Below are positions 8,054 through 16,990 of a DNA stretch of 64,000 nucleotides, in pieces. The notes under the pieces were generated by a model that worked only from the letters and a program-made list of their open reading frames with translations, made no database searches and was not told the DNA's origin. The stretch is taken from the NCBI GenBank assembly GCA_010672825.2, contig JAAHFU020000002.1, positions 694,001-758,000 on the forward strand, written 5' to 3'. The stretch's first letter is position 1, and every line of letters starts with the position of its first letter. The translations under genes were made by a program, and so were the position numbers. The stretch comes from Leptolyngbya sp. SIO1E4 (GTDB taxonomy: Bacteria; Cyanobacteriota; Cyanobacteriia; Phormidesmidales; Phormidesmidaceae).

Positions 8054-10369
8054 TCAACTCAACGATGACCGGGGTTTTAATCTGGCCATCACCGCAGGTA
8101 GGCACGGACAGGGGGCCGACTCGGTCAGATTGTCAGGATTGCTCCAGCTGAAGGGAGCTTGCTGCGCTGCTGACATCCACAGTAGCCGTTTAGCCCGGGT
8201 CATGGCGACATAGAGCAGACGAAACTCCTCAGCAATTTTCAGCGCCTTTGCCTGCTGCCAAGCACCCAACAAGTCGGGAATCGGGGCCGGTTTCTGCTCA
8301 GCATGGGTTTCTGCCCGAATCTGAGCCCGAGCCACTTCAGGCAAGCTGAAATCCCCCAAGAAGGTCTGTTGTGGGGGCACCCACAAGCTGCCTGGAATCG
8401 TACGCTCATGGAGAAAGGGAAGAAATACTCCATCCCAGTCCAGCCCTTTGGCTTTATGCATGGTGAGGATTGTTAGTTGACCAGGACGCGTGTAGCGATC
8501 CTCTCGATCTTCTGTGTCAACGGCTTCAAAGCGCTCCGTGCCAACGATTTCCTGAAGGACTCGAATCATGGCCCGCAGGGTATTGTTTTCACGGGTCTGC
8601 TGGGCTAAGCGGGCAGCTAACTTATCGGCAGTGGCGAGTTCGCTTTGGTTATAGCCTAGGGTTAGCCCCACAAAGGGAATAAGAGGGTAAGGGGGCAGTT
8701 CTAAGCGGGCGCGCAACAGCCCCGTGCAGAGACGGCGGGCCTGTTGCGCGGCTTCCGTGGCCAGTGGGGCATCTAAAGGGCCCGGATAAAGAAACTGTTC
8801 CGGCAGTTTCGCCAATATATTGAGATCTTGCGAGGGGAGACGTTGACGATCAACCAAAACCCGCAGAGCTGCCTTGACTCGATCAGGGGAATGGGGTCGC
8901 TCGATAAACTGCAGCAAGGTCAACATTTCCGAGGGCACATGGGTTTGCCGGTCTTGTTCGCCGACATCGAAAATGCGCAGTCCGGTCGTTAGTAAATCAG
9001 TTCCTAAGGCATCTGGATCCCGAAGCAGTTGGCTAATAAATCGCCCTTGTCGATTCTCCCGCACCAAAATTGCCAACCGGATATCAGGCTCAGCCTCATA
9101 TAGGGCCAGCGATCGCGCCGCTAAGCGCTGGACTGTTTCAGTGACAGTTTCGGGGCGATGAAACTCGACCCCCTGGCCAATGGGCGCTGGATTCGCCTGG
9201 GGCTGAGGATCCCCAGGGGGAACAGGGCAAATCTTCTGGGCTCTAAAGGGGGGTAGGGTACCCGCCAGGCCCGATTGGTTCACCCACTGTAGGGTGGCAT
9301 TGGCCGCGGCCATAATAATGGGGCTACTGCGCCCGGCTTGATCCATCACAATCAGTCGTTCCTGGTGCTGTACGCGATCGCAAAACTGATTAAAAAAGAC
9401 CGGATCGGCTGGGGTAAAGGTAGAGTTAATAGCCTGGTTAGGATCCCCCACCCGCACCAGATTGAGCGGAGCTTGGGGATCGATCGGATCCGCCGCCAGG
9501 GTTTCGAGTAGGGCCGTTTGCAGGGGGGCAGAATCCTGGGCTTCATCTTCAAAGACTGCAAAGACGCGATCGCGCCAAAATCGCTTGGCTTCCTCAGACT
9601 CCAACACCCGCAACGCCGCCAGAATCATGTCGTCATAGTCAATAAAATTGCGTTGCTTCAGCAGACTTTGGTACTGGTCGTACAGTCCAGCCGCTACCGT
9701 GAGCACATCATAGTCCTCGATACCTTCTACCAAGGGGCGGGTAACAACCTGAGCCCACTGCCTCAAATCTGCTGGCAAGACTCCAGAGCTTTTGGCTTCA
9801 TGGATAACCGTAGTGGCTAGGTTCGGCAAAATCTCAGTGCGCAAGGTAGACTGCCGCCGCAGTCGTTCTGTTTCTTCACCATCAAATTGACGCCCCTCCA
9901 GGAGTCGCTGGTAGGGTTGTGGATTTTCGGCAATCCAGCGCTCAACACAGGTGCGGATGAGGCGATTCCCCTGGGTTGGCGTTAGCAGGGTTAGGGTGTC
10001 GAGGCTAATGCCCGATAGGTCAGGATTACGCGTGGCAATGGTGAGCGCTAAACCATGTAGCGTATACACCACAAAACTATTTAAAGGCAGTTGAAGCGCC
10101 CTTAAGTGCCGCTGCACTTTGACCTTGAGGTTGGCCGCCGCAGACCGGGTAAACGTAACCAAAACCAACTGGTGGCGGGCATTGAGACCGTGACGGGCAA
10201 TCGTGATCGCAGCTGCCGCTGCCATTCCGGTAGACTTACCTGCCCCCGGGACAGCTGAGACAGCGAGTGGGCCACCTGCCCAATCAGCCAAGGCGCGCTG
10301 CCTTTCTCGCAGCCCCTGTCGAATCTCTGCCAGCACAGTTGCTCGGTCAGGCGCGATCGCCTCGTGCAT
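8054..10369 (-). CDS. UvrD/Rep-like superfamily 1 DNA helicase
   Basis: About 771 residues from the ATG at 10369; a start five codons upstream is also open. SF1A motifs are visible in order: Q-motif region, Walker A SAVPGAGKSTGMA, motif Ia LVLVTFTRSAAANLK, motif II VFEDEAQDS, motif III LVRVGDPNQAI, motif V LTILTMHKAKGLDWDGV and motif VI EFRLLYVAMTRAKRLLW. These proteins unwind DNA 3' to 5' with ATP in repair or conflict resolution. It is distinct from PcrA/UvrD proper: the conserved GTIH and VIDY motifs are relaxed (YTLHGLAL, FIDYDDMI). Followed on the same strand by DUF1643. No nuclease domain was recognised. Confidence 0.88.
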   Translation of the reverse strand: MHEAIAPDRATVLAEIRQGLRERQRALADWAGGPLAVSAVPGAGKSTGMAAAAAITIARHGLNARHQLVLVTFTRSAAANLKVKVQRHLRALQLPLNSFVVYTLHGLALTIATRNPDLSGISLDTLTLLTPTQGNRLIRTCVERWIAENPQPYQRLLEGRQFDGEETERLRRQSTLRTEILPNLATTVIHEAKSSGVLPADLRQWAQVVTRPLVEGIEDYDVLTVAAGLYDQYQSLLKQRNFIDYDDMILAALRVLESEEAKRFWRDRVFAVFEDEAQDSAPLQTALLETLAADPIDPQAPLNLVRVGDPNQAINSTFTPADPVFFNQFCDRVQHQERLIVMDQAGRSSPIIMAAANATLQWVNQSGLAGTLPPFRAQKICPVPPGDPQPQANPAPIGQGVEFHRPETVTETVQRLAARSLALYEAEPDIRLAILVRENRQGRFISQLLRDPDALGTDLLTTGLRIFDVGEQDRQTHVPSEMLTLLQFIERPHSPDRVKAALRVLVDRQRLPSQDLNILAKLPEQFLYPGPLDAPLATEAAQQARRLCTGLLRARLELPPYPLIPFVGLTLGYNQSELATADKLAARLAQQTRENNTLRAMIRVLQEIVGTERFEAVDTEDREDRYTRPGQLTILTMHKAKGLDWDGVFLPFLHERTIPGSLWVPPQQTFLGDFSLPEVARAQIRAETHAEQKPAPIPDLLGAWQQAKALKIAEEFRLLYVAMTRAKRLLWMSAAQQAPFSWSNPDNLTESAPCPCLPAVMARLKPRSSLS

Positions 10370-10465
10370 GGTTATCGACCCCAATTTTCCACAGCATTAT
10401 GCCCTCAGCCAATCTCCAGACCTGTTCCAGGAGACGGGTAAGTTGAGCGCACTTGCCGTGTATTA

Positions 10466-11611
10466 TCACCCAGCGCTGGCTAGAATCGCCCGTTGCCAAA
10501 GCGCGTAACCACGGGCATTCAGGTGCAGGCCATCGGTTGTCAGATCCGCCCGCAGGTTACCTTGCTGATCTCGAAACTGCCCATGCAAATCTCGATATTC
10601 CACAGCGGGTTGAGTCGCCAGCGCAGCAATTTGGGTGTTGAGAGAGCGCACGCGATCGTTGCCAATAGCCGCCCAGCGAGTTGGCAGCACAGAATACACC
10701 ACAATCTGCGCCTGGGGATGCTGTCGTCGCAAACGCTGCACCATCAGATGCAGGTTATTAACAGTCTCGGCCTCAGGCACGCCATTTTTTAAGTCATTCG
10801 CCCCCGCCATCAGATGAATCGTCATCGGGCGGGCCCTCGAGAAATTGGATAAGCGCCGTAAAATACCAGCCGTGGTATCCCCAGAAATACTTTGGTTTAA
10901 CCACAGGCGATCGCGGGGCAGGGTATCTGGCGGGAGCCACAACCCAAAAGAATCGCCGAGCACAATTTCCAAACGGTTATTGCCCTGGCCTGCCGCTGCC
11001 GCCTCAGCTTCCCGGGCCAGTAACCTTAACCAATCTTGATAGGTTGGTTGCCGAGTTGCTTGACTCCACTGTGAAGAAAACTGACTCGGGGCTAACCGGG
11101 TATACAACCGTCCAGCCTGAAGTGCTAGCTGCCGTTGGCGATAGAGTTGAGCCCCCGAAGCAGGTCGCTGTCGAGCCGCCGTAGAACGAACGGGTTGCGT
11201 CTCTGGAAAACTGAATTGGGGTGCCCGCACTGTCGGCATCGGAACTGGTCGCTGGGATGACGGAATTTGCAGCGCCACAGGGGTAGCCGGATGCGAAACA
11301 GAGGAGGGGGAAGCATCTCGGACTAAACCCGGTAGCGATCTCGACGTTTCCTGGCGATCTCTCTGGGGAGTGGGCTCTAAACAAACGACTAATCGCTGCG
11401 CATTTTCTCCTTCGCAAAGATTCGACTGTCCAAATTGGGGCGCAACAGTTGACTTGACAGGGGCGATCGCGGCGGGAGCGTCGCGCACAGCCGTGAGATC
11501 GTCACCTTCTTGCTGTTCAATCGAGGCGATCGCCCCTGTCAAGTTGGGGGCAGTCGCTTCGCACTCTCCTGTTAGAGATTGCATTAAGAGCAAACATACA
11601 TCTGCAGCCAT
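10466..11611 (-). CDS. SGNH/GDSL-family hydrolase with a long low-complexity N-terminal region
   Basis: 381 residues from the ATG at 11611; a TTG three codons upstream is also open. The first ~190 residues are Pro/Ser/Gln/Arg-rich and probably unstructured, and no classical signal peptide is evident. The C-terminal ~190 residues carry the SGNH blocks: VLGDSFGLWLPP (catalytic Ser), NQSISGDTTAG (Gly block), HLMAGANDLKNG (Asn block) and TTDGLHLNARGY (Asp/His block). SGNH enzymes are esterases/lipases or carbohydrate O-acetylesterases. Substrate cannot be deduced. It is read in the same direction as the helicase and lies about 95 bases upstream of it. Confidence 0.85.
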   Translation of the reverse strand: MAADVCLLLMQSLTGECEATAPNLTGAIASIEQQEGDDLTAVRDAPAAIAPVKSTVAPQFGQSNLCEGENAQRLVVCLEPTPQRDRQETSRSLPGLVRDASPSSVSHPATPVALQIPSSQRPVPMPTVRAPQFSFPETQPVRSTAARQRPASGAQLYRQRQLALQAGRLYTRLAPSQFSSQWSQATRQPTYQDWLRLLAREAEAAAAGQGNNRLEIVLGDSFGLWLPPDTLPRDRLWLNQSISGDTTAGILRRLSNFSRARPMTIHLMAGANDLKNGVPEAETVNNLHLMVQRLRRQHPQAQIVVYSVLPTRWAAIGNDRVRSLNTQIAALATQPAVEYRDLHGQFRDQQGNLRADLTTDGLHLNARGYALWQRAILASAG

Positions 11612-11871
11612 GGCATACAACTTTTCAGCATGTTACCTATGACATCTACTCCCCCCCCTGTTCAGGAAGTTTCTGGGATAAAAATAGTCAAGCCCTGGGT
11701 GCAGCAATGCTTTGTAATCTAAACGGCGTGCTCACTAAAATGTCCTCGCCTATTCTTAGAAAATATTTGGGAAATCCTGATTTCACCCGTGTTGTATCCA
11801 TAATCAGATGCCGATAAGGCCCATTCTCAATCCCTCCCTTGCCTCTACCCCTACATTAAGGACAACGCCTC

Positions 11872-13350
11872 ATGGCTGAAATTAACGGTGTAATGATGCA
11901 GTACTTCCACTGGTATGTCCCCTCCGGTGGCACCCTTTGGAAAACCGTGCAGCAAAATGCACAAGCCCTCGCCCAGGCAGGTTTTACTGCTCTGTGGTTG
12001 CCCCCTGCCTATAAGGGCATGAGCGGCGCATATGACGTGGGTTATGGCGTGTACGACATGTTCGATCTGGGAGAATTTAACCAGCGAGACACAATTCCCA
12101 CTAAGTACGGCACCAAGCAAGCGTATCTCGATGCCATTCAAGCTCTACACACCGTAAACATTCAGGTTTATGCCGATGCTGTCTTAAACCATAGGATGGG
12201 GGGAGATAACCCAGAAACATTTAAGGCAACGCCCTTTCCCCAAGAAAATCGCTTGCAGCCTAAAGGCTCCCTTCAAGAAATTAAAAGCTACACCCACTTC
12301 CATTTTCCGAGCCGTCAGGGTAAGTACTCCACCTTTGAATGGCACTGGTATCACTTTGATGCCGTTGACTACAACGCTTACAATCCGGACGATCGCAGCA
12401 CAGTGTATCTCGTAGAAGATCACCAATTTGACGACTACGTCGCGCTGGAAAAGGGTAACTTTGCCTTCTTAATGGGCTGCGACCTAGATTTTCAAAATGA
12501 GTGGGTACGTGGAGAGGTTACCCACTGGGGAAAATGGTACCTCGACACAACCGGCGTAGACGGGTTCCGCATTGACGCCATTAAACATATTTCTTCCTGG
12601 TTTTTTCCAGAATGGCTCGACACCCTTGAGCAACACGCTGGGAAAGACTTGTACATGGTAGGCGAATATTGGGTGCCCAATTTAGAAAGCCTACTCTGGT
12701 ATATCGACGCAGTTGGTGGTCGCATGGCCGTCTTTGATGTCTGCCTGCACTACAACTTCCACTATGCAAGCAAAGCAGGTGGTCACTATGACATGCGCCG
12801 CATTCTGGACGGAACGGTGATGCAACACCGTCCGACCCATGCAGTCACCTTTGTTGAAAACCACGATTCACAACCGCTGCAGGCTTTAGAGTCACCCGTC
12901 GAGTCGTGGTTTAAGCCATTAGCCTATGCCTTAATTCTGTTGCGCAGTGAGGGGTATCCCTGTGTCTTCTATGCCGACTACTACGGAGCTGACTACGAAG
13001 ACTATGGCAAGGATGGCAACAAGTATCCGATTCATATGACTTCGCACCGTTGGCTCATTGATAAGTTTCTCCAGGCTCGTCGCGATTATGCCTATGGCCC
13101 CCAATATGATTATTTCGACCACTTCAACACCATTGGCTGGACACGGTTAGGCAATGACGCTCATCCCAAAGCCATGGCAGTCATTCTCAGTGATGGGCCA
13201 GCCGGAAACAAGTGGATGGAGGTCGGCAAACCCCACGCAACTTTCATCGATATCACAGAACACATTACGGAACCGGTTTACACCAATGAACATGGCTGGG
13301 CAGAGTTTCACTGTCGAGGGGGCTCCGTTTCAGTATGGGTACAACAGTAG
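11872..13350 (+). CDS. Cytoplasmic-type alpha-amylase, GH13 (subfamily 5-like)
   Basis: 492 residues with no signal peptide, matching the ~480-500 residue intracellular alpha-amylases (EC 3.2.1.1) that cleave alpha-1,4 glucans and maltodextrins. GH13 regions: YADAVLNHRMG (region I), GVDGFRIDAIKH with nucleophile D235, MVGEYW with acid/base E265, and FVENHDSQ with D332. The opening NGVMMQYFHWYVPSGG is typical of subfamily 5. In a cyanobacterium it would act on glycogen breakdown products. Start ATG at 11872 is preceded by AAGGAC about ten bases upstream. Transcribed toward rplU; 115 bases separate them. Confidence 0.95.
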   Translation: MAEINGVMMQYFHWYVPSGGTLWKTVQQNAQALAQAGFTALWLPPAYKGMSGAYDVGYGVYDMFDLGEFNQRDTIPTKYGTKQAYLDAIQALHTVNIQVYADAVLNHRMGGDNPETFKATPFPQENRLQPKGSLQEIKSYTHFHFPSRQGKYSTFEWHWYHFDAVDYNAYNPDDRSTVYLVEDHQFDDYVALEKGNFAFLMGCDLDFQNEWVRGEVTHWGKWYLDTTGVDGFRIDAIKHISSWFFPEWLDTLEQHAGKDLYMVGEYWVPNLESLLWYIDAVGGRMAVFDVCLHYNFHYASKAGGHYDMRRILDGTVMQHRPTHAVTFVENHDSQPLQALESPVESWFKPLAYALILLRSEGYPCVFYADYYGADYEDYGKDGNKYPIHMTSHRWLIDKFLQARRDYAYGPQYDYFDHFNTIGWTRLGNDAHPKAMAVILSDGPAGNKWMEVGKPHATFIDITEHITEPVYTNEHGWAEFHCRGGSVSVWVQQ

Positions 13351-13465
13351 GTTGACATCCCGATTCTTTTTGGCAAGAATGAGGGTTCGGCTGTAAATTC
13401 GCTCGGATCAGGTTCGACTAAAACAGTGCTGCTGTTGCCTGTACGGCGATCGCGAGGAATTCAGA

Positions 13466-13885
13466 ATGACATACGCAATTGTTGAAGCGAGCGGGACACA
13501 GATTCGGGTAGAACCAGGTCGGTTTTACGACGTTAATCGCCTGCCCGTTGAAGAGGATGGAACCGTCACCTTAGACAAAGTTCTGTACGTCTCCCATGAG
13601 GGTGACACCATGGTGGGGCAGCCTTTGGTAGAAGGGGCTGTGGTTTCAGCGACAGTGATGCGCCATCTGCGGGGGCGCAAACTCATTGTCTACAAAATGC
13701 AACCCAAGAAGAAAACTCGTAAGAAGCGGGGGCACCGCCAAGAACTTACTCGTTTGATGGTTGATACTATTAGCGTAAAGGGAAAGGTTTTAGCCGGTGA
13801 ATCCAGCACATCCTCCCCTAAGCAAAGTTCTGAAGCAGAAGCCCTGCCTGTTTCTGCTGAGACAGCCTCCTCTGAAGAAGAATAA
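13466..13885 (+). CDS. rplU: 50S ribosomal protein L21
   Basis: 139 residues. MTYAIVEASGTQIRVEPGRFYDVNRL opens the L21 barrel, and VYKMQPKKKTRKKRGHRQELT is the conserved basic rRNA-binding loop. About 35 extra C-terminal residues, rich in Ser/Glu/Ala, form an acidic tail longer than in E. coli L21. L21 binds 23S rRNA and L20. It is followed 32 bases later by rpmA, the universal rplU-rpmA pair. Confidence 0.97.
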   Translation: MTYAIVEASGTQIRVEPGRFYDVNRLPVEEDGTVTLDKVLYVSHEGDTMVGQPLVEGAVVSATVMRHLRGRKLIVYKMQPKKKTRKKRGHRQELTRLMVDTISVKGKVLAGESSTSSPKQSSEAEALPVSAETASSEEE

Positions 13886-13917
13886 AGCTTTTATCCACGC
13901 ATTGTTAGGAACAGGTC

Positions 13918-14184
13918 ATGGCTCATAAGAAAGGAACCGGCAGTACTCGAAACGGTCGCGACTCAAACGCCAAGCGTTTGGGAGTCAAGCGTTACGGTGG
14001 GCAAGTTGTCAGAGCAGGCAACATCCTCGTTCGTCAACGGGGCACCAAGTTACACCCCGGCAATAACGTCGGTCGTGGCAGTGACGATACGCTGTTTGCA
14101 CTGGTTGATGGTATCGTCACCTTCGAACGCAAAGGTAAGGGACGCAAGAAAGTAAGCGTTTACCCAGAGGGCGTGACCGCTTAG
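13918..14184 (+). CDS. rpmA: 50S ribosomal protein L27
   Basis: 88 residues starting [20 protein letters not shown], the conserved N-terminus that reaches the peptidyl-transferase centre. [19 protein letters not shown] and [14 protein letters not shown] follow. No extra N-terminal leader (as processed in Firmicutes) is present. It is the second gene of the rplU-rpmA operon, which ends at the strong terminator at 14223. Confidence 0.98.
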   Translation: MAHKKGTGSTRNGRDSNAKRLGVKRYGGQVVRAGNILVRQRGTKLHPGNNVGRGSDDTLFALVDGIVTFERKGKGRKKVSVYPEGVTA

Positions 14185-14222
14185 AGAAACGCTGCATTGC
14201 AACCAGAAAACTAAAAACTCGT

Positions 14223-14259
14223 AAAAAAAGGATGCCTGCTAAGCAAGCATCCTTTTTTT
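14223..14259 (+). terminator. Intrinsic terminator of the rplU-rpmA operon, probably bidirectional
   Basis: AAAAAAAGGATGC and GCATCCTTTTTTT are exact inverted arms around an 11-base loop that itself has a small TGCT/AGCA stem. The A-run and T-run flank both sides, so it can terminate rpmA and also the convergent gene at 14280-14717. Confidence 0.92.
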
Positions 14260-14279
14260 GAACCCTTTATGAAATCAGA

Positions 14280-14717
14280 CTAATCCAGATAGCCCATCAG
14301 AATCGAGGGCGGGGGATCTACAACATCATTCGGGGCAATAGGGCGATTGCCAGGCAAAAAGTCAAGTTCAGAAATCGGCAACGTGCTCACTGCAACAGGA
14401 CGATGCCCCGGCAGCAGGTCTGTCGTGAAGACTTCAACCGTATCCGCCATGATTGGGCGATCACCAGCCATATTAAGACTACCCACAACCGTAAAATCAC
14501 TCAGCGCAATGGGGCGATGATTTGGAAGGCTGTCAGTGGGTGCAATGCGCGTGTTGTCATCTAAGACAAACACCTCACCATTTCCAGGCTCTTGAGCCTT
14601 AACCAGGCTGCCTTTAGTCTGGCGACGACTTGTCGTGGTCTTACGAGTGGTTCCCTTAGTAGTGCTGGTGGACTTGGCTTCGGCTTGTCCATTAGCTCCT
14701 TCATTTTCGCTAGTCAT
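14280..14717 (-). CDS. Protein with basic low-complexity N-terminus and four RPI repeats
   Basis: 145 residues. Residues ~10-42 are Thr/Ser/Lys/Arg-rich and likely disordered. After that a short motif recurs four times: SLPNHRPIALSD (~63), NMAGDRPIMADT (~82), LLPGHRPVAVST (~101) and FLPGNRPIAPND (~120), with a spacing of roughly 19 residues. Between them are hydrophobic beta-like stretches (FTVVGSL, VEVFTTD). Similar RPI-repeat proteins are, to my knowledge, found in other cyanobacteria without a known function. The basic N-terminus could bind nucleic acid or an acidic partner (inference). Convergent with rpmA, sharing its terminator. Confidence 0.75.
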   Translation of the reverse strand: MTSENEGANGQAEAKSTSTTKGTTRKTTTSRRQTKGSLVKAQEPGNGEVFVLDDNTRIAPTDSLPNHRPIALSDFTVVGSLNMAGDRPIMADTVEVFTTDLLPGHRPVAVSTLPISELDFLPGNRPIAPNDVVDPPPSILMGYLD

Positions 14718-15067
14718 GCATCAACCCCTTACTGCTTAAGCATTTCAATAATTGCCTGCCAAAAACAAACGCATGAACAATGGACAGGCAACTCCGAGCG
14801 CCAACTCACCCTTAAGACAGGCAATGTTCTGACGAGATCTCAGAACGTTGGACATTTCTCAGCCGCATCTCCAGAGATGGCGGACAATCTTAAGTAAATA
14901 TTATAGGTAAAATTGGGGCCAATTGACTTTATGAAAGATTATGACTGCAATAACCTGACATGGAGCCCCCTCAGAACCTGACTGCATCAATTTTCTGATC
15001 GACAAGCTCGTTACTCACCTTAAAAGAGGGAAAACCTCACCTCTATCTGAAGGTTGATGCGCTACCC

Positions 15068-15075
15068 TATATATA
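15068..15075 (+). promoter_or_regulatory. Probable -10 element of the tmRNA promoter
   Basis: A TATATATA run lies 7 to 14 bases before the first base of the mature tmRNA, the right distance for a -10 box. No good -35 hexamer is visible at 17 bases, so only the -10 part is called. Confidence 0.45.
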
Positions 15076-15081
15076 CAGCAA

Positions 15082-15467
15082 GGGGCCGTAACGGTTTCGA
15101 CGCTTTGACGAAAGTCACTTTGTGATACAGGCCGAGAGTGAGTCTACTCTCGTTAATCAAGGCTCAAACAAACGTAACTGCGAACAACATCGTTCCATTT
15201 GCTCGTAAGGCAGCTCCTGTTGCCGCTTAATTAGAAACTAATTTAGCGAGCGTCCATAGCTTGACTCCGTTAAGGGCTATGGACATAACCCCAACGGATG
15301 CGTTTAATGATTTTCTCTGGTGAATCATTAAACTAAGCCTCCATCAGAGAATCCCACCATCAGGGACAAGTGATGGTTCCCGCCTAGAGGGTTAGATAGG
15401 CTATGCCTGTGAATGAATGGAGTGTTACTACTCGAAGCGGACACGGGTTCGACTCCCGTCGGCTCCA
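15082..15467 (+). ncRNA. ssrA: Transfer-messenger RNA (tmRNA), one-piece
   Basis: The 5' end GGGGCCGTAACGGTTTCGAC and the 3' end GGTTCGACTCCCGTCGGCTCCA (split as arm and acceptor) form the tRNA-Ala-like domain. The tag frame runs 15180-15230 and encodes ANNIVPFARKAAPVAA followed by TAA, a typical cyanobacterial degradation tag ending in an Ala-rich proteolysis signal. The intervening pseudoknots are plausible (e.g. inverted arms TCCATAGC / GCTATGGA). CCA is partly encoded. tmRNA with SmpB rescues stalled ribosomes. The one-piece form excludes the permuted two-piece type of some marine picocyanobacteria. Confidence 0.97.
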
Positions 15468-15640
15468 TTTTCGTAAACTTTATTGTTCTTTTATTGAATA
15501 TTTTTTTGCCTGGGGTTTGATAGCTAAACTCCAACTTTTGGGCAAGCTTATACTGAAAATAACAGGGCTCTGATGCAATCGGTCGATGCATCAGAAATTA
15601 CGTGTTTACCCTGGCCGTGAGATTGAGGTTTTTACTTACA

Positions 15641-15820
15641 ATGGCTCCTCGACATGACCCCTTAAAATTTCCCCTTTGGTCTTATTTACAGCAACCTGTT
15701 TTTAGTCGCACCTATAAGACAAGGCTTAACCCCTGGGCGTTTTGGCGCATGCACCAGCTTAGCTATCTAGAAAGATGCTGGCTGAAAGAATATAAGCCCG
15801 AAGAACATTACAATCCTTAA
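15641..15820 (+). CDS. Small conserved-looking protein, unknown function
   Basis: 59 residues from the ATG at 15641 (MAPRHDPLKFPLWSYLQQP); an upstream in-frame start at 15602 adds 13 residues. The protein is rich in aromatic and basic residues (FWRMHQLSYLERCWLKEYKPEE), soluble, with no membrane segment. It is followed 24 bases later by a good terminator, which supports real transcription. I recognise no family. Confidence 0.6.
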   Translation: MAPRHDPLKFPLWSYLQQPVFSRTYKTRLNPWAFWRMHQLSYLERCWLKEYKPEEHYNP

Positions 15821-15844
15821 TTCGCTCTCTTTGACTTTATAATT

Positions 15845-15868
15845 GCCAGCAGTATGCTGGCTTTTTTT
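15845..15868 (+). terminator. Intrinsic terminator
   Basis: GCCAGCA, a 3-base loop and TGCTGGC, directly followed by seven T. It ends the transcript of the small gene at 15641-15820 and perhaps read-through from tmRNA. Confidence 0.88.
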
Positions 15869-16150
15869 AGAAGCTCATACTTTTATAATTTCATTATATT
15901 GTCGCCCGTTTTTTCTTCAAGTTATTACTTTTCAGGTACTACTTAGTAATTTTTGATATTCCATAGTTCTAACTCCTCAATCGCCCCAAAGCTCGCGACG
16001 ATTGTGGAGTTAGATTGTGGAGTTATAAAGCTCGTAGCACAAGTACCCAGCCCCTTGAACATCCCGACGGCTTTCTGGCTTAGGCGATGAGTTCTATTTA
16101 TTAAACTAGAGCAGTCTTTTAGCAATTCGCATTTGAATACAGCACATGCT
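15869..16150. other. Intergenic region, nothing recognised
   Basis: AT-rich in its first part. A direct repeat of TGTGGAGTTA at about 16003-16025 is the only visible structure. No gene supported. Confidence 0.4.
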
Positions 16151-16990
16151 CTAGCTCCTGTCTTGCCCCAGGTTTGGAGCAGGAACGTATGGTAAGCGGC
16201 GATCGCCAAATTGCTTTTGATATGCCCAATACACAGCTTCCAAGAAGGGATCTGCTGGCATCTCCTCCTGAGGGAGTTTTTCTAGCTCAATGATTTCCCG
16301 GACTTGCTGTGCAAGCTCAACGCTCAAAGTTTGCCGAGCCCGCTTCGTGAGTATCGAGCGACGCTGCAAGTATTCACGCATCACTGCAAAATCGTCCGGT
16401 AACAAATTGCCAATAGAAGACTGTTCCATCAGCTGTGTTGCTAAAGCCTGGGATGACTCCGGCACTTTTAGGGCTGAGGTTCCAAGCGGGCGTTCGGATT
16501 GAACGACGAGGGTCCCAGCCAGCCAATCGCCAATCCGTTTTTCTTGCTGATTGAACACGATACAGAGAAACCCCACAAAGAGAATGTCATCGATGGGTCG
16601 CATGAGGGCGCGTAAGGCAGCTTGAAAGACCCCTTCAGGTTTGCCGTTATCTTTGATGACGCGAATCTGAGCAACCCGTTTCCCTGGGGTTTGCCCCTGC
16701 CACCAGGTCTCAAAACCAACAAAGTACCCTCCATAGAGAGCGGCTACCAGTAAGATCACAATGGCTAGCAACCACAGTTCAATGCCGCCGGTTCCCCCTC
16801 CCAACGCAATGGATAAATTGACAAGCTGTTCGCCTATCAACGAGAAAAATAAGATAATTAGTGCGAGCGATAGGAATAACAGCAGGTAGTCAATGATGAG
16901 CGCCAGGGCGCGGTTGCCGATGCCTGCTAGCGTAAACTCCAACTCGACACTCTCTGGGGTTCGAATTGTAATGGTTTTAAAGAAATTCAT
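16151..16990 (-). CDS. RDD family membrane protein
   Basis: 279 residues. The opening ITIRTPESVELEFTLAGIGNRALALIIDYLLL carries the R and D residues of the RDD domain, and three further membrane segments follow, including QTPGKRVAQIRVIKDNGKPE in the connecting loop. The last ~110 residues are a soluble tail (REYLQRRSILTKRARQTLSVELAQQVREI) with a helical, charged character seen in RDD proteins of these clusters. Overlaps the upstream gene by four bases (ATGA). RDD proteins are integral membrane proteins, sometimes linked to ion transport; exact role unknown. Together with the SpoIIM-like gene it forms a widespread bacterial module. Confidence 0.88.
   Translation of the reverse strand: MNFFKTITIRTPESVELEFTLAGIGNRALALIIDYLLLFLSLALIILFFSLIGEQLVNLSIALGGGTGGIELWLLAIVILLVAALYGGYFVGFETWWQGQTPGKRVAQIRVIKDNGKPEGVFQAALRALMRPIDDILFVGFLCIVFNQQEKRIGDWLAGTLVVQSERPLGTSALKVPESSQALATQLMEQSSIGNLLPDDFAVMREYLQRRSILTKRARQTLSVELAQQVREIIELEKLPQEEMPADPFLEAVYWAYQKQFGDRRLPYVPAPNLGQDRS

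Noticed and set aside
15328-15591. Reverse-strand open frame of 87 residues across the tmRNA 3' half
   Set aside because: It is the antisense of the tmRNA tRNA-like domain; the EPTGVEPVS peptide is a well-known artefact of reading tRNA-like sequence backwards.
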